A DNA stretch of 64,000 nt from Chondrus crispus. Taxonomy: Eukaryota > Rhodophyta > Florideophyceae > Gigartinales > Gigartinaceae. Position numbers and translations under genes: made by a program. The notes below the pieces were generated by a model. It searched no databases. It had not been told where the DNA came from and saw nothing but the letters and a program-made list of their open reading frames with translations. Every line of letters starts with the position of its first letter. Within the stretch, counting starts at the first letter, position 1. The stretch is taken from the NCBI RefSeq assembly GCF_000350225.1, contig NW_005179241.1, forward strand, positions 90,440 through 154,439, written 5' to 3'. This document shows positions 9,231 to 20,330 of this stretch, piece by piece.

Positions 9231-11187
9231 TGCACGACACGAGTGAAGACTTTTCCCGTCTGTTCGGGGATGGAGATCAAGGCGAGGAAGATGACCACCC
9301 AGAACGCAAACGGGCGAAGCGTCGGTTGTTCGAGCTCCATAGACGCGAGCCAGAGGAAGACGTCGACGACATTGTGCAGGCTAGTGCAACAGAGATGGAC
9401 AAAGTCGCCCAAACTCAAGTCGTGGAAGACGTCATCGTTCCCACCCGTCGTGAGTCCGTGGCAGGTTCCTTGCCGAGTCAGCCACGGGGCTCCAATTTCT
9501 CTCGAGAATTTGAGGAAAACTCTAACCACGGAGTACTTCGAGTCATGCGAGAACTGCATGCTCGTTTGGAGAAGCAGCTTGCCATTGAAAAGAGGGAAAT
9601 TCTTGGTGCAATCAAGGCTGTATCTTCTCGTGTCTCCACTTTAGAGAGGACGTTATCACGCTGCCAGGACGCCGTCAACATTGTTCTTCTGAATTACGCA
9701 CTGCCGAAGACGGGAAAAGCAGCCGAGAAGGCCTCTTTGATCGACCTCCTCAGGCCTATGGAGGACATATTTNNNNNNNNNNNNNNNNNNNNNNNNNNNN
9801 NNNNNNNNNNNNNNNNNNNNNNNNNNNNNNNNNNNNNNNNNNNNNNNNNNNNNNNNNNNNNNNNNNNNNNNNNNNNNNNNNNNNNNNNNNNNNNNNNNNN
9901 NNNNNNNNNNNNNNNNNNNNNNNNNNNNNNNNNNNNNTTCCGAAGTGTTGGGGTTCGGGACTTTTACTTGTCGAGGTCCTTTTGTGGAAAAGGGACCCAA
10001 GCGAGGAGAAAACCGAGCTGCTGGGTACGAAGCAAGCTCGTCAGTATCTGGTCCTGTGAAAGGCTTGGCGAAAGAGCTTGATTGCAAATGCAATGAACAA
10101 CCCGAGTATTGGGACGAAGTCACTCGAAATGGTACATCCGAACATCCGCGGGAAGCTGAAGACCGCTGAGAAACCTTTTTGGCTGAGGCCGGGCTGCATA
10201 AGAATGATCACAGTCGAGTCTTTCTTCAACGAAGAATTTGCTTCAACGGCCATCAAGAAGGCCCGGCGTGTGGCTCGGCGTCGAAGCGATAAGATGGGGG
10301 AAGATGAGCCAATTGGATTTATCAAGGACGAAGACATTACGGTTGAGATCGTTCGCCGCGTTTTCAAGATGGGTAATCAGTTTCTGAACAAGTCCAGGGA
10401 GCTTGGGCGGAAATTCTTCTTTCAAAACTTCTCATATGTTTTCCAAAGTGGAGTGGGAGTCTCATTCCAGTATGAGAATCCACCCCGCCCGCACATGAAC
10501 CTCCAAGATATCCCAGACGGAACCTGTCGTACTGCTATGAAGTCGGTCGCTGAGGTGAACCCCATGAATGGGATAGCGTGGAAGAAGCTGCTTTCTGAAA
10601 GTGAACTCTTCGTATTCATCGCTACGTATGATGTTGATACGAAAGACAAGGATGGAAGGAAGGAGATTCGAGAAATTGTTATCCGACTCAATGCCATGCA
10701 CGTCGCCTTGAAGTTCTTGGTTTCTTTTACCAGGTGCGGCAGTGATGAAGACCTGCATTCAATACCCAAGGAATCCTTTCGTGTGATTTACATGACTGCT
10801 GTCCTGTTCCGGGAGGTCATGCTGATGAAGGTGATTGAGTCGAGGGGTGCATTTTCTGGAAACGAGCAGATGTTGCATGAAGCGGATAGCCAGGATCAGC
10901 ATAATGATTGACGGCGGTCGCGACTGAGATCACTCTATTCAGAACTTTTGACGGAAGGACAGGGAGAAAGGCGTGGTGAGCTTACACAGCAACTCTCCAG
11001 TATTTTGAAGGACAAGCTGGTGATGTCCGTGGATATGTACAACTCCGTACACGATCCCACGGTCCGATCAGGTTCACATCACGAGGATAATGATGATCTG
11101 AGCGTGGTGGACGTTGACGATGAAATCCAGACGAATCAAGTCGAAGACGATGACGATGTATTCATAGTCCAAGACTTCGATTTATAA
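9231..11187 (+). pseudogene. Unknown gene with coiled-coil N-terminus, broken by stops
   Basis: I do not recognise this protein. The first 180 residues are acidic to basic with a run ERKRAKRR and a predicted coiled coil (MRELHARLEKQLAIEKRE). An assembly gap then interrupts it. After the gap one frame reads on to 11187, crossed by two in-frame TGA codons at 10057 and 10909. The middle part is a folded-looking, aromatic-rich region (RKFFFQNFSYVFQSG), and the tail is very acidic (VEDDDDVFIVQDFDL). No start ATG is seen; the frame opens after TTCCCCCTCAG at 9221-9230, which looks like a splice acceptor, so an upstream exon may have been lost to the adjacent retroelement. Alternatively the TGAs are real ends of separate ORFs. 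Confidence 0.5.
9773..9937. other. Assembly gap (165 N)
   Basis: A run of N bases lies inside the gene above. The gap length may be an estimate, so reading frame across it cannot be judged. Confidence 0.99.
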
Positions 11188-11277
11188 GGGGTCGTATTTC
11201 ATGTGATAGTGATACTTCTTAGTTCATCGAAGTGATAAATGAGTAAAGCGGGAGACTATAGCATGAATGATTTGAGT

Positions 11278-12771
11278 TTACTTAAAGAGGTCCAGAACTT
11301 TGGCAACATTGATGAATTGCTTCACATGCGCAGAGCCTTTGATAGAGAGGAAAGGGATGTGCACTTGAAGTACTCTTAGTACGTCGCTGCGATTTACATC
11401 AGCAAATATAGATTGACAAGGACTGGATTGAAGATTCCATCGCAGGTAGAACGACTGCTTCCGGTCGGATGGTCCGCTGACCACGTTTTCAGCACCCATT
11501 ATCTTGGAAATGCGTTCTTGGAAGTGGAGCTCAGATAGTCTTATGGCTTCCAGTGGATAGGAGTAGGTCTTCTCTATGGAATCCCAAGTGCAATCCCGAC
11601 GAAATACAACGTGCCGTTGTTCATCCTCGTCATCCCTCATAACAGCAAACGAATCTCCAATTGTCATATAGCACGGGTCAGAAAGATATTCGGTGTTGGG
11701 ACCGGCCATACAGCCTATCACTCTAGCAGACACGCAATTGTCGGTACCTTTTTCCAGCCTCTTTGCGATGATCAGGTCTCTGACAACTTGCGGTGATGCT
11801 GGTCCGAGTGCTTCTGACAGGTCTAAGAAGCTCCTGAAGTATATACTCGTCTCCCTCACAACTGATTTCCTGCGCATATAATCTTCCGGAAGAAAAGAAA
11901 CCTTTGTTCGTAGCTGAGCTTTGACTCTTTCGGATATGGATCAAACTGGAGCAATGTGCAGTCTGCTCGCGCCTTAAATGAGTCTTGCACAAACCATTTC
12001 GTACCACGAGTCATTTCACCCGGGGTAGGACGTGTCGGCGTCTTGAGTAACCAATGCTCTAGACGCAACAAAATAAGTAAGAGGAATATTGGAGCCCCCA
12101 GCAGAAGTGAGGAGCGGGTTCTGAGTCCATAGCGCAGTCGTAATAGAGGATTGCTGTCCTTTCACTACTTCCTCAAGATACTGAAGGCGTCTGGAAAGGG
12201 CATTTGGCTCGCGTGTATCTTTGATTGTCTTCTCGTCAAGTGACACATTCGTCGTATTGTTGAGCTTCCTGCATTTTTCTACCATGGAACTACCTGGAGC
12301 ATAGTCGATATCATCTACATCCATCGCTCCGATTGCCATGCCTGCGCTTGCGGTGATATCCAATCGCACGGATGTATCTTTGAGTCTCCAGCTAAACTTT
12401 TGTCCATCTTGTACAAACTCGTTTCCCTCCTTGAAAGTCACCTTGCTTTTACATGCCCTGAATCCAAACGCAGCCTTGTATTGAATAGTCCCCTTGAGCA
12501 CCTCTCCTCGATCGTCATGAAGGTAGTTGAGACTAATGGCTGTTGCTGGGAACCATGCCTTACTTTCTTCTTCATTCTCCAAGGTATAGTAGACCTCTAT
12601 ATCACTCCCGAATTGGAGGTCATTGAAAAGATCTGATACCATTATCAACTGGTGGATTGTATCGTCCTCTGTTAATTTCCCTTGGAAAGTGATGCTTGAG
12701 AAATTTGTTTGAAATATATACCGAAGACTAAAGAGTTGGGGTAACCATTCGAACGTAGTCAGTATATACAT
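11278..12771 (-). pseudogene. Unknown protein, possible Tudor-like barrel, frameshifted
   Basis: Three overlapping minus-strand frames (12771-12016, 12071-11856, 11877-11278) join into one protein of about 495 residues if two frameshifts near 12050 and 11890 are allowed. The N-terminal 200 residues show alternating strands with EVYYTLENEEESKAWFPA and a later GQKFSWRLKD, a pattern seen in Tudor or Agenet barrels; this is a weak resemblance. The remainder is unrecognised. It points away from the 2OG-oxygenase-like gene by 1 kb and ends head-on 90 bp from the preceding gene, so the two are convergent. A very short intron at one of the breaks is possible but would be only 32 bp. Confidence 0.45.
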
Positions 12772-12911
12772 ATATATATCATTAATGTGAAATCACCATT
12801 TTCGTAACGGTCACATTTATGCATCACAGCTCTGCGCAGAGTCTGAGTCCCATAGGACTTGCACGTGCACTTTTCCAGTAGGGCATGGGCTACAAATCTA
12901 CATACATCTTC

Positions 12912-13112
12912 CAGTCCAGAAAGCTTTGCCAGTCAGTCATGTGTCATTGAAAAGCTGTCGTTTCAATCATAGTTGCCACAGTCCGGAATGCTTTGACAGT
13001 AACTCAGGTGTCATTGAATGACTGTTCTTTTAATCACAGTTGCCACAGTCCGGAAGGCTTTCACTGTAACTCATGTCTCATTGAATGACTGTTTTTTAAT
13101 CATAGTTGCCAC
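12912..13112. repeat. Three tandem 67-bp repeats
   Basis: Units begin CAGTCCRGAA at 12912, 12979 and 13046, each containing GTGTCATTGAATGACTG or a close variant and ending TTGCCA. They lie in the 1-kb non-coding space 12772-13805; I see nothing else supportable in that space. Confidence 0.8.
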
Positions 13113-13890
13113 TCTGGTAAGTGCAACAGGCCTACGGTAAAATGACCCCCAACGCTCTCCCGTTTATAAGTGAAATAGGAGAAAACGCGTGGGTCCCAGG
13201 ACGGAGACCCCAACATGAACAATCTAATTGGACCCGTATCCGCGTTTCGCATTGCAATCCCACCAATTGATTTTAAGCTACTTAGTGTTACCGTTACTTT
13301 AAGCTTTTCACTGATGTAGAAAGGAGTCACTATCTATCTGAGTAAACGTAGTCGTTTTTGGAGACTTCTTTATATATCAGTGAGCAGTTCTGGATTGGTG
13401 ACTGAGACGATGTGGATGTATTCATTCCCGTACCTCTTCTATCTCCCCTGGACAATATCTAAAGGGAAATAAACCAGTTGTTCCCTTTCAAGAGGGGTGT
13501 GAAGCTGCTTTATGCTCTATACACATATTGTTATTGAAAAAGGGAGCAAAACCAGCGCAGAAATCCCTTTCGCGGTTCGAGTGAAGCTTTACTTCGTGGC
13601 ATCTGTGTACGTGTACGCTAGAGTACAAGGTGGTCTACTACAACATCTCATATTGGAAATGGATTAATCAAGGATACAAGATGATTTACTTGTGCAATGA
13701 AGATAGAAGTGTCACCACAGAGTGATGATGACACTGTTCTCGCTATTGAAAGTATGAACTACCTAGTACCTATGCTTGGATGTCGTCCTCCTCAGTACCC
13801 TTCACCTATGAATCACTGTCGCCACTAGAATCACTTGAGTGGTAATCAGAAGAAGAGCTCGAGACCGAATTCTCCTTCGGAGGCTCCGAG

Positions 13891-14865
13891 TTACCGTGCG
13901 GGCCAGTCTGCGGAGAGCCCGTCTTGAAAGTGAGGGGTAAAGGACGGATTCCTGCGAACTGAATCCAGCAGCTTCTGTCCTCTAGGAACGAAGTATAGAT
14001 GATAGCGAACCACGTGACCATCCTTCTTTGCAGAGCCAAGTCCAATCTGAGACGTCGCACCGGGTGATATGCTATCCTCGTACGAAGCACCAGCATGTGA
14101 GAGATCTCCTCTTCCAATGAAGACAGAGTTTGGTGGGACGTGGACCTTCTTCACCTGCACACCCATGGAAATGTGTCTCTGGGCTATTGAATCCTTCACT
14201 GTGAAGTGATGAGAGAACGAACAAACCCAAAGGGAGAATCCATTTTCACCAGAACAAATAAAGAAGTGTCCAGGATTCCTTGCGTATTCCAGGTTTCCAT
14301 TCTTAGATTTTCCAACGCCAAAGTCTGTATGGAGGGACTGCCGAGGACAACCTTTCCCCGTCAGCAAGAAGCGACCCCCAGACTTCGGAACAGCCATCTC
14401 CGAAGTGCCCTTTTCAGCGTCGACGAGCCGAAGTGCAGCAGCAATTTGCGCAAGGCGGACGTCCATCATAGAGCGCTTCCTTGCCACCCTCACTGTATCG
14501 GCATTCTGTTCGACCTCGGACGAAACACCTGCTAGCGTGGTGATGTAGAGTCCGATGCCCTTATTTCGGTGTTTTCTATCTGTCTCGGGATCGACGTTGA
14601 AGATGGGGCTCCACACTTTGCGATTTGCTTCATCCTTCATCGCATCTTCGCCAGGGAATATTTCTTCGTAGTATTCTATCATCTCTTCGATGACGTCCCC
14701 TCCATGGAGAGGGGCTTCGAAAGCGAGGTTGGATGGCACACCACTGTCACTTCCGAAACCTTCAAGAATGACGAAGCCCTTCTCCCGCAGCTCAGTCGCC
14801 TTGGCCAGGAAGTATTCATTAGCGACGTTGTCTAATTTCATTTTTATTTCATGGCTGCCGCCCAA
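13891..14865 (-). CDS. 2OG-Fe(II) oxygenase-like protein
   Basis: This 324-residue protein has the layout of a double-stranded beta-helix dioxygenase. The iron-binding H-x-D is at H179/D181 (QSLHTDFG), the distal histidine at H257 (GDLSHAGASY) and a candidate 2-oxoglutarate-binding arginine at R287 (VVRYHLYFV). The N-terminus (LREKGFVILEGFG, residues 26-38) also resembles the entry strand of such enzymes. Members oxidise proteins, small molecules or DNA and RNA bases; the substrate cannot be told from sequence here. The start could be the second ATG at 14841, directly behind the stop of the upstream DGQHR gene. A frameshift near the end would add a Ser/Asp-rich tail to 13806. No intron is needed. 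Confidence 0.6.
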   Translation of the reverse strand: MGGSHEIKMKLDNVANEYFLAKATELREKGFVILEGFGSDSGVPSNLAFEAPLHGGDVIEEMIEYYEEIFPGEDAMKDEANRKVWSPIFNVDPETDRKHRNKGIGLYITTLAGVSSEVEQNADTVRVARKRSMMDVRLAQIAAALRLVDAEKGTSEMAVPKSGGRFLLTGKGCPRQSLHTDFGVGKSKNGNLEYARNPGHFFICSGENGFSLWVCSFSHHFTVKDSIAQRHISMGVQVKKVHVPPNSVFIGRGDLSHAGASYEDSISPGATSQIGLGSAKKDGHVVRYHLYFVPRGQKLLDSVRRNPSFTPHFQDGLSADWPAR

Positions 14866-17575
14866 AGAGCCTGTTCCTCCTTGTACTTCAGGGCCGTATT
14901 AGGACTCGGACCCGTGGACGGCAGCGCTTTCATGAACACGTTGGACTTCGTCGACCCGAGTTCCTTGTGTCGCATAGCCGCAGCGTGATAGTACACGGCA
15001 TGATGAATTCGCACCAAGTCCATCCTTTCGACCAGGCAATTCGCTCGGTGACTAACCGGTATGCACAAAGATCGAAGCCAAAGAGTTTGATGCGTTATCG
15101 GACTCCCTTTCGGCCACTGACTCCGCGGAAGTAAGGCGTAGTTAACCCAATCCGGGTTCTTCGAAACATTCCATACGGCAGATTAGTGTGCCCCAATCGG
15201 GAGTAGACCTGGAAGAATGTCATCGAACTCCCGGACGTCATCTTCCCTTGCCACATCACTTTCGACAGCGGGCGGTAAAGCCGGTATCCTCAATTCCTCT
15301 TCCTTCTCTTCAAAGGCAGTGTTGAGCGCACGGATGTTCTTAGTTGACTGGATAGCATCTTCCTGGCCTCGCTTTCTCTTTCCTGTTTTCTTCAAAGGCA
15401 GCTGCAGGGAAATCGTCAATGGATTAGTTTTAATCCTTTGGCGAATCCCTCTCCGAACTGTTACGGATGAGGCCTGTGAGGAGGACCCAGGCCCTTGCGC
15501 GTGACCTGGCGGCTGGGACGTATCAACTTGAGACGTAGTCGTTTGAGGTACTTGGCGTGAACTACCTTGAGAGATAGGCGCGTCAGCTCGCTTAGAAAGC
15601 TCCTTAGGTGGAGCTAGAGCTTTCACGAGCTTTTTGCGGAGCATATTGAGACGCTCGTCTCGGTCAAAACGCTGTCCAGCTTCATTAACTCCACTCCTGA
15701 AACTCTTCATCTGCCTTGCCACAAAGTCATCAATCCGCATCTTGATGTTTCTGCCGACCTCAATCTCCATTTCCAAGACGCTTTGCAACTCCTTCTCGTA
15801 CGTGTTGGCAATGATTCAAAGCTCCTCATAAATTTCAGCAAAGGCTTCAAAGAAAGCATTCTCGTACTCAGTGAATGCACCGCGCTTCTTTCTCCTTTTC
15901 TCCTGACGCTTGAAGTTCATCGGTTTGTCCGTCTCCACCTCGCGCAAGAAGACAACGACACGTGAAATACCAAGAAGGATGCCAGACCTATGCAGGGTTA
16001 CAAGCCGACAGTTGCTAAAGTGCGTGATACCGAGAGTCCTGGTCGTATCGCAGAGGCTTTTGATGGTGTCGTAGTCGATATCGTACTCCACAAGTCGTAG
16101 TGGCAAGTGCGCATATCGAGAGTACTGCTTAGCCCCCAGCGGACCAAGTACTTTAATTCATTAGCGCGCCTGTGACACCTGCGACAGTCATCACAGTACG
16201 CTGATTATGCATATCCAACCGGTTCTTCATCATTCGAACAGCCGCTATAGTTGCGTGAATGGAATCTGTGAAGTTTGAGAACCGGATCTTCGACGAGGTG
16301 TCGTTGAGTAGAGCACCGATGCCGAGTTTTTCCAAGTCTCAAACGGGTTTACCATCCTTCCTGTACCACACCTGTGCATCGATCCATTCGAACTCCTTTT
16401 CCTTTTGCAAGTCAGTAGCCTTGGCCTTATTCATGCCGGTGACACGATGCTGACCGTCGCAAATTAGGGGTTCCATCATCAGCTCATCTAACCCATCGTC
16501 TCTCTGCCTCAACATCGTAGAGCGGTCGAAGACCATGTCTTCTGGCATGGCCACAGAGATTGCTCCAGCCGCTTTCAGCAGCCTGTTTTTGAGAAGGCTC
16601 TCGGTAATTGATTCAACCTGTCTTTCATCAACCTCCCGAAGAGTTTCTTCCATGATTCTGATGTTACTGACTAAGACCCGGACGTGATGCTGCCCGTAGT
16701 TGCTCACATCCACTTCAGGGATATCTGGGGCAAAAGACTCGTCTATTTCGATGCCGTTGTCGAGTGTAGCAACTCTCGTTTCCTTCACAAACCGGATGTC
16801 ATCATCAACATTAACAACGTCCATTGGCGAACTGCTGTTGTCAGACTCTCGTCTAGAAGAATCCGCACGAGGTGATTTCGGTGCATCTGCTTCCATTCCG
16901 ATTTTTCCACATGCATCTGAAACGACCGCTGAAACAATGTGTTTCGCCGTGTCCGATTGTTGCTCTTCAACTTTGAATAAACTTAATCTCTTTCGAACGG
17001 ACATAGGGTTCTGAGCAGTCTTTTCAACATTAGAGTTTTCTTGGAAGTGGGAGTGGAGACCGTTCCCTCCATTTCCGACACAACCCCCTTGGCCATCATG
17101 AAACTGTCCCAAGGGTATCGCGCCCATATGTCGACAATCTCTCCAAGTGTCTTGGGACAGTGTTGCCCCCCATTGGCCGGGAAAGGGTACGGATAGGGGA
17201 TGTTCTTACGGCTGTCGTCTATATGGACTTTGTAAACCAGAACGAGGTATTGCCAACCTTTCTCCCAGTCCCCGATGTCTGCAAGGTCGAAAGTTCGGGG
17301 CGGCATCTGGCCCTCGGCACCGAGGGTGATATGCGCAGTTCCCATTCGAACTAGAGCACCGAACTCTTCATCCCCTCCGGCGTTGCCTGACCTCGTCTGA
17401 TTTTGAAGTCATGAGCATAGAGGGTCACTTCTGCATCGGCTACAAGTCCCTTGGACTGAAGTTCTTCAAGGGAGCGAACCTTTTTTCCAGTTGCACGGCT
17501 AGAACCACGCACACGCCCACGCACACGACCACGACCTCTTCGTCCCTTTCTAATTCCGTGCTTGGGTGTAGGCAT
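14844..17575 (-). pseudogene. Long DGQHR-motif (ParB-like) protein, frameshifted
   Basis: A chain of minus-strand frames (17575-17351, 17345-16983, 17127-16339, 16335-16153, 16106-15816, 15788-15183, then on to 14844) reads as one protein of about 900 residues if four frameshifts, an in-frame TGA at 16339 and a TAA at 15183 are ignored. The N-terminus is Arg/Gly-rich (RKGRRGRGRVRGRVRG). The best landmark is EPLICDGQHRVTGM at about 16474-16433, the DGQHR signature of ParB/sulfiredoxin-fold domains, which occur in DNA-modification and partition systems. A lysine-rich coiled region with KKRGAFTEYENAFFEAF follows. The stop sits against the start of the 2OG-oxygenase-like gene. Its 5' leader lies in an inverted repeat shared with the gene at 19227. 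The copy is decayed; family assignment rests on one motif. Confidence 0.5.
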
Positions 17576-18071
17576 GGTAAAAACCTTGATTTATCACTTG
17601 TGATACTTCGATGGGGACAGGAATGGATAGCAGTAAGAGGAGCGGAACAAAGGTGCACGCTTATGCAAAGAACGAAAAGACGTTGTGCGCGATAGTCGAT
17701 GAGGTTTCTTAAACGGACGGCAAGGGAAGAAGTAATCCAGTAAGGCAACCGCTTAGGTCTTCTAGGTTTCCACTTGAGGTTTCCACGCAATATTTCCACT
17801 TGACGGGTACTCCAACACACGGTGCCGCATCCCCTACGCGCGAAGGGGGCCAATTTCAGCACTCTTCCACCACCCAGACCCTTGGGTGATGGTGACAAGA
17901 TCCGTTCGGGGTACCCCTGCAGCCAACTATTGTTGACTATCGGCGCAGTCCTCCCCCTATGAGAAAATGTCAATGTTCGAGTTTAGCGGCTAAATCCGCT
18001 GCATAGAGGATGACCTAGTAGAAGTAGTGGTCGATGAGAAGGAACAGGCGCAACGCAAAACGCAGCGCGAG
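17576..18071 (-). repeat. Left arm of ~490-bp inverted repeat (leader of DGQHR gene)
   Basis: This arm is the reverse complement of 18744-19226 with only scattered mismatches, readable over its whole length. It ends exactly at the ATG of the minus-strand gene (start codons on both sides are ATGCCTAC). It therefore contains the promoter and 5' leader of that gene. Confidence 0.92.
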
Positions 18072-18441
18072 AAACGATAGACGGGTTTTCGACCCGTTCG
18101 GGACCTGGAAGCAAGAGAGACTGTAACTGTCGTCGGAAAGGGCGAGCAGACGCAGTGCAAGTACTAGGTATAGGCGCGCCGGTAGGGTGCGAAGAAGGAA
18201 GGTGCTGGAGAGGAAAAGGGTCGAGTGAGGTTAAAGGTGTAGGAGGAGCAGGACGATTTTTGGACAGAAATGCGTCTACACAGGGGCGATTAAGCTATGG
18301 GGAGACGCTCTACAGACCCAAAATCAACGGCCCGGGATGCCCCATGACAGATGACATGCCTGGACATCCCCAGTAGAGCGCTGGGGTGGTGTGCGGCCAA
18401 AAAAACAGTCAAGTTTTTTCGGACGCTCGACCCAGGCACCG

Positions 18442-18668
18442 GATGGGCACATCGATAGTCGATGTGAAAATCAAATCCTTTTTTTGCGCAATTTTTTGGC
18501 CGATTTGATTTCCACATCGAGTTTCGAAGTGCAAATCAAATCCTTTTTTTGCGCAATTTTTTGGACGATTTGATTTCCACATCGAGTGTCGATGTGCAAA
18601 TCAGATCATTTTTTGGGCAATTTTTTACCAATTTTACTTGCACATCGAGTGTCGATGTGCATATCAGG
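18442..18668. repeat. 65-bp repeats forming hairpins between the inverted arms
   Basis: Three units start near 18460, 18525 and 18590 with a partial fourth at 18653. Each unit is itself an inverted repeat: an arm like CGATGTGCAAATCAAATC, a T-rich centre (TTTTTTTGCGCAATTTTTTG) and an arm GATTTGATTTCCACATCG. Unit junctions are again palindromic (CACATCGAGTGTCGATGTG). It sits centrally between the two divergent genes. Confidence 0.88.
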
Positions 18669-18743
18669 TGTCAGGAACGCGCGTCCACCAAGGTGCCTGC
18701 AGGCTCATGCTGGCCGTGGTGTCACCTTCTATCTTTCAGACCA

Positions 18744-19226
18744 CTCGCGCTGCGTTTTGCGTTGCGCCTGTTCCTTCTCATCGACCACTACTTCTACTAG
18801 GTCATCCTCTATGCAGCGGATTTAGCCGCTAAACTCGAACATTGACATTTTCTCATAGGGGGAGGACTGCGCCGATAGTCAACAATAGTTGGCTGCTGGG
18901 GTACCCCGAACGGATCTTGTCACCATCACCCAAGGGTCTGGGTGGTGGAAGAGTGCTGAAATTGGCCCCCTCCGCGCGTAGGGGACGCGGCACCGTGTGT
19001 TGGAGTACTCGTTAAGTGGAAATATTGCGTGGAAACCTCAAGAGGAAACCTAGAAGACCTAAGCGGTTGCTTTACTGGATTACTTCTTCCCTTGCCGTCC
19101 GTTTAAGAAACCTCATCGACTATCGCGCACAACGTCTTTTGGTTCTCTACATATGCCTGCACTTTTGTTCCGCTCCTCTTACTGCTATCCGTTCCTGTCC
19201 CCATCTAAGTATCACACGTGATAAAC
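18744..19226 (+). repeat. Right arm of ~490-bp inverted repeat (leader of unknown gene)
   Basis: It mirrors 17576-18071 and ends at the ATG at 19227. Both arms carry the same blocks in the same order towards their gene, including TTAGCCGCTAAACTCGAAC, AAGTGGAAATATTGCGTGG and a CACGTGATAAAC-like or CACTTGTGATAAA box shortly before the start codon. Confidence 0.92.
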
Positions 19227-20330
19227 ATGCCTACTCAAGCGAAAACGTCTTCCTTCGGGAAGAGCCTCAAAGCCATACAGGTAGTGCGAGCAGCCGTAAT
19301 CCAGCAAACTGGGAACGTGGTACCGAAACTTGGAGATACCGCGGATTGGGTTGAGAATAATCTTGAGACCGATGCTGCAAAGAACTACTTACAATCTTTG
19401 GGAGCCGAAAATGTATCCGAGGCAGAGGTTCGCAAATCAAAAATGAATCAACGTGAAGTCGCACAAGTCCATGCAATCGTGCAGGCGCTTTTTGGTTGCG
19501 AGAGAGGCAATGGTACTAGACCCTGGCAAATCTTCGAAACCATAAGCGACATTAACGGCGACAGCTTCAATGCTAGAGGTCTCCAGTGTGCGTTTTTTAG
19601 CAACACGAGTTCCAAAAGGAATACTGTGAAAGAGCCACGATTCCTTACTTCGCCCGCAACTTCCTTCGAGGCAATGATGTTCCTAATCTATGTGGGAGTA
19701 GTTATGAACTGTCACACCAGGAAACAAGGATCACCATGTGCCAAGAGAAAGAAGGTATTGCAGAACTACAAGGTCAATAGGGAGACGTCACAGCGTATTG
19801 GCTTTGCTGTTCAGCAAGTTATTCGAGCATGGGATTGCAAGGCCAGATATATGGGATTCAAGAACTGCGAAGAAATGATATATCCTTACATCACCTTGAC
19901 AAGTGACGACCGTGAGTTTTGCTTTACTGTGTTGAGTTCAGGCTTCGCCCACAAAAAACAGAAGGATACAATCACAGTCAACGCCGGGGCATTCTGTCTC
20001 CCCGATGAATGTTCCCCACAAGCATTTGGCCGCGTTCCAGTCGTGGATAATGCTCTCCGCGAGGCAGCAAAACTTGTTCTGAGTAATATCCGCTTCCTCG
20101 TGACATCGGATTACTTGTATGAAATGCCTTCCATGGCGAATTGGATGGCTTTGGACAGGTTCAAGAAAGTTCAGGAAACGATCCCTCCCATCATCGATGG
20201 TTATCCGAACGAAATTGTCAATCACGTGAAGAATTCCCTCCCACAACAAGACATAAAGATGGTTTCTTCTGTATCAATGTTTTTGTTTTGTTTGTATCGC
20301 TCAACAGGACCTCGAACCGAGGAGAAGTAG
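19227..20330 (+). CDS. Unknown protein sharing its leader with the DGQHR gene
   Basis: This protein of about 367 residues has no family I can name. It begins MPTQAKTSSFGKSLKAIQ, is mixed alpha/beta in appearance and contains Cys residues without a clear finger pattern (CHTRKQGSPCAKRKK). Its promoter and leader duplicate those of the divergent DGQHR gene, so the two are probably co-regulated. The last 46 bases before the stop region (20262-20307) begin GTTTCTTC, are T-rich and end CAACAG, which looks like a spliceosomal intron; splicing would replace the last residues and end at 20340. The frame downstream of 20330 stays open for about 300 bases, which could be chance or a longer lost gene. 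Confidence 0.5.
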   Translation: MPTQAKTSSFGKSLKAIQVVRAAVIQQTGNVVPKLGDTADWVENNLETDAAKNYLQSLGAENVSEAEVRKSKMNQREVAQVHAIVQALFGCERGNGTRPWQIFETISDINGDSFNARGLQCAFFSNTSSKRNTVKEPRFLTSPATSFEAMMFLIYVGVVMNCHTRKQGSPCAKRKKVLQNYKVNRETSQRIGFAVQQVIRAWDCKARYMGFKNCEEMIYPYITLTSDDREFCFTVLSSGFAHKKQKDTITVNAGAFCLPDECSPQAFGRVPVVDNALREAAKLVLSNIRFLVTSDYLYEMPSMANWMALDRFKKVQETIPPIIDGYPNEIVNHVKNSLPQQDIKMVSSVSMFLFCLYRSTGPRTEEK

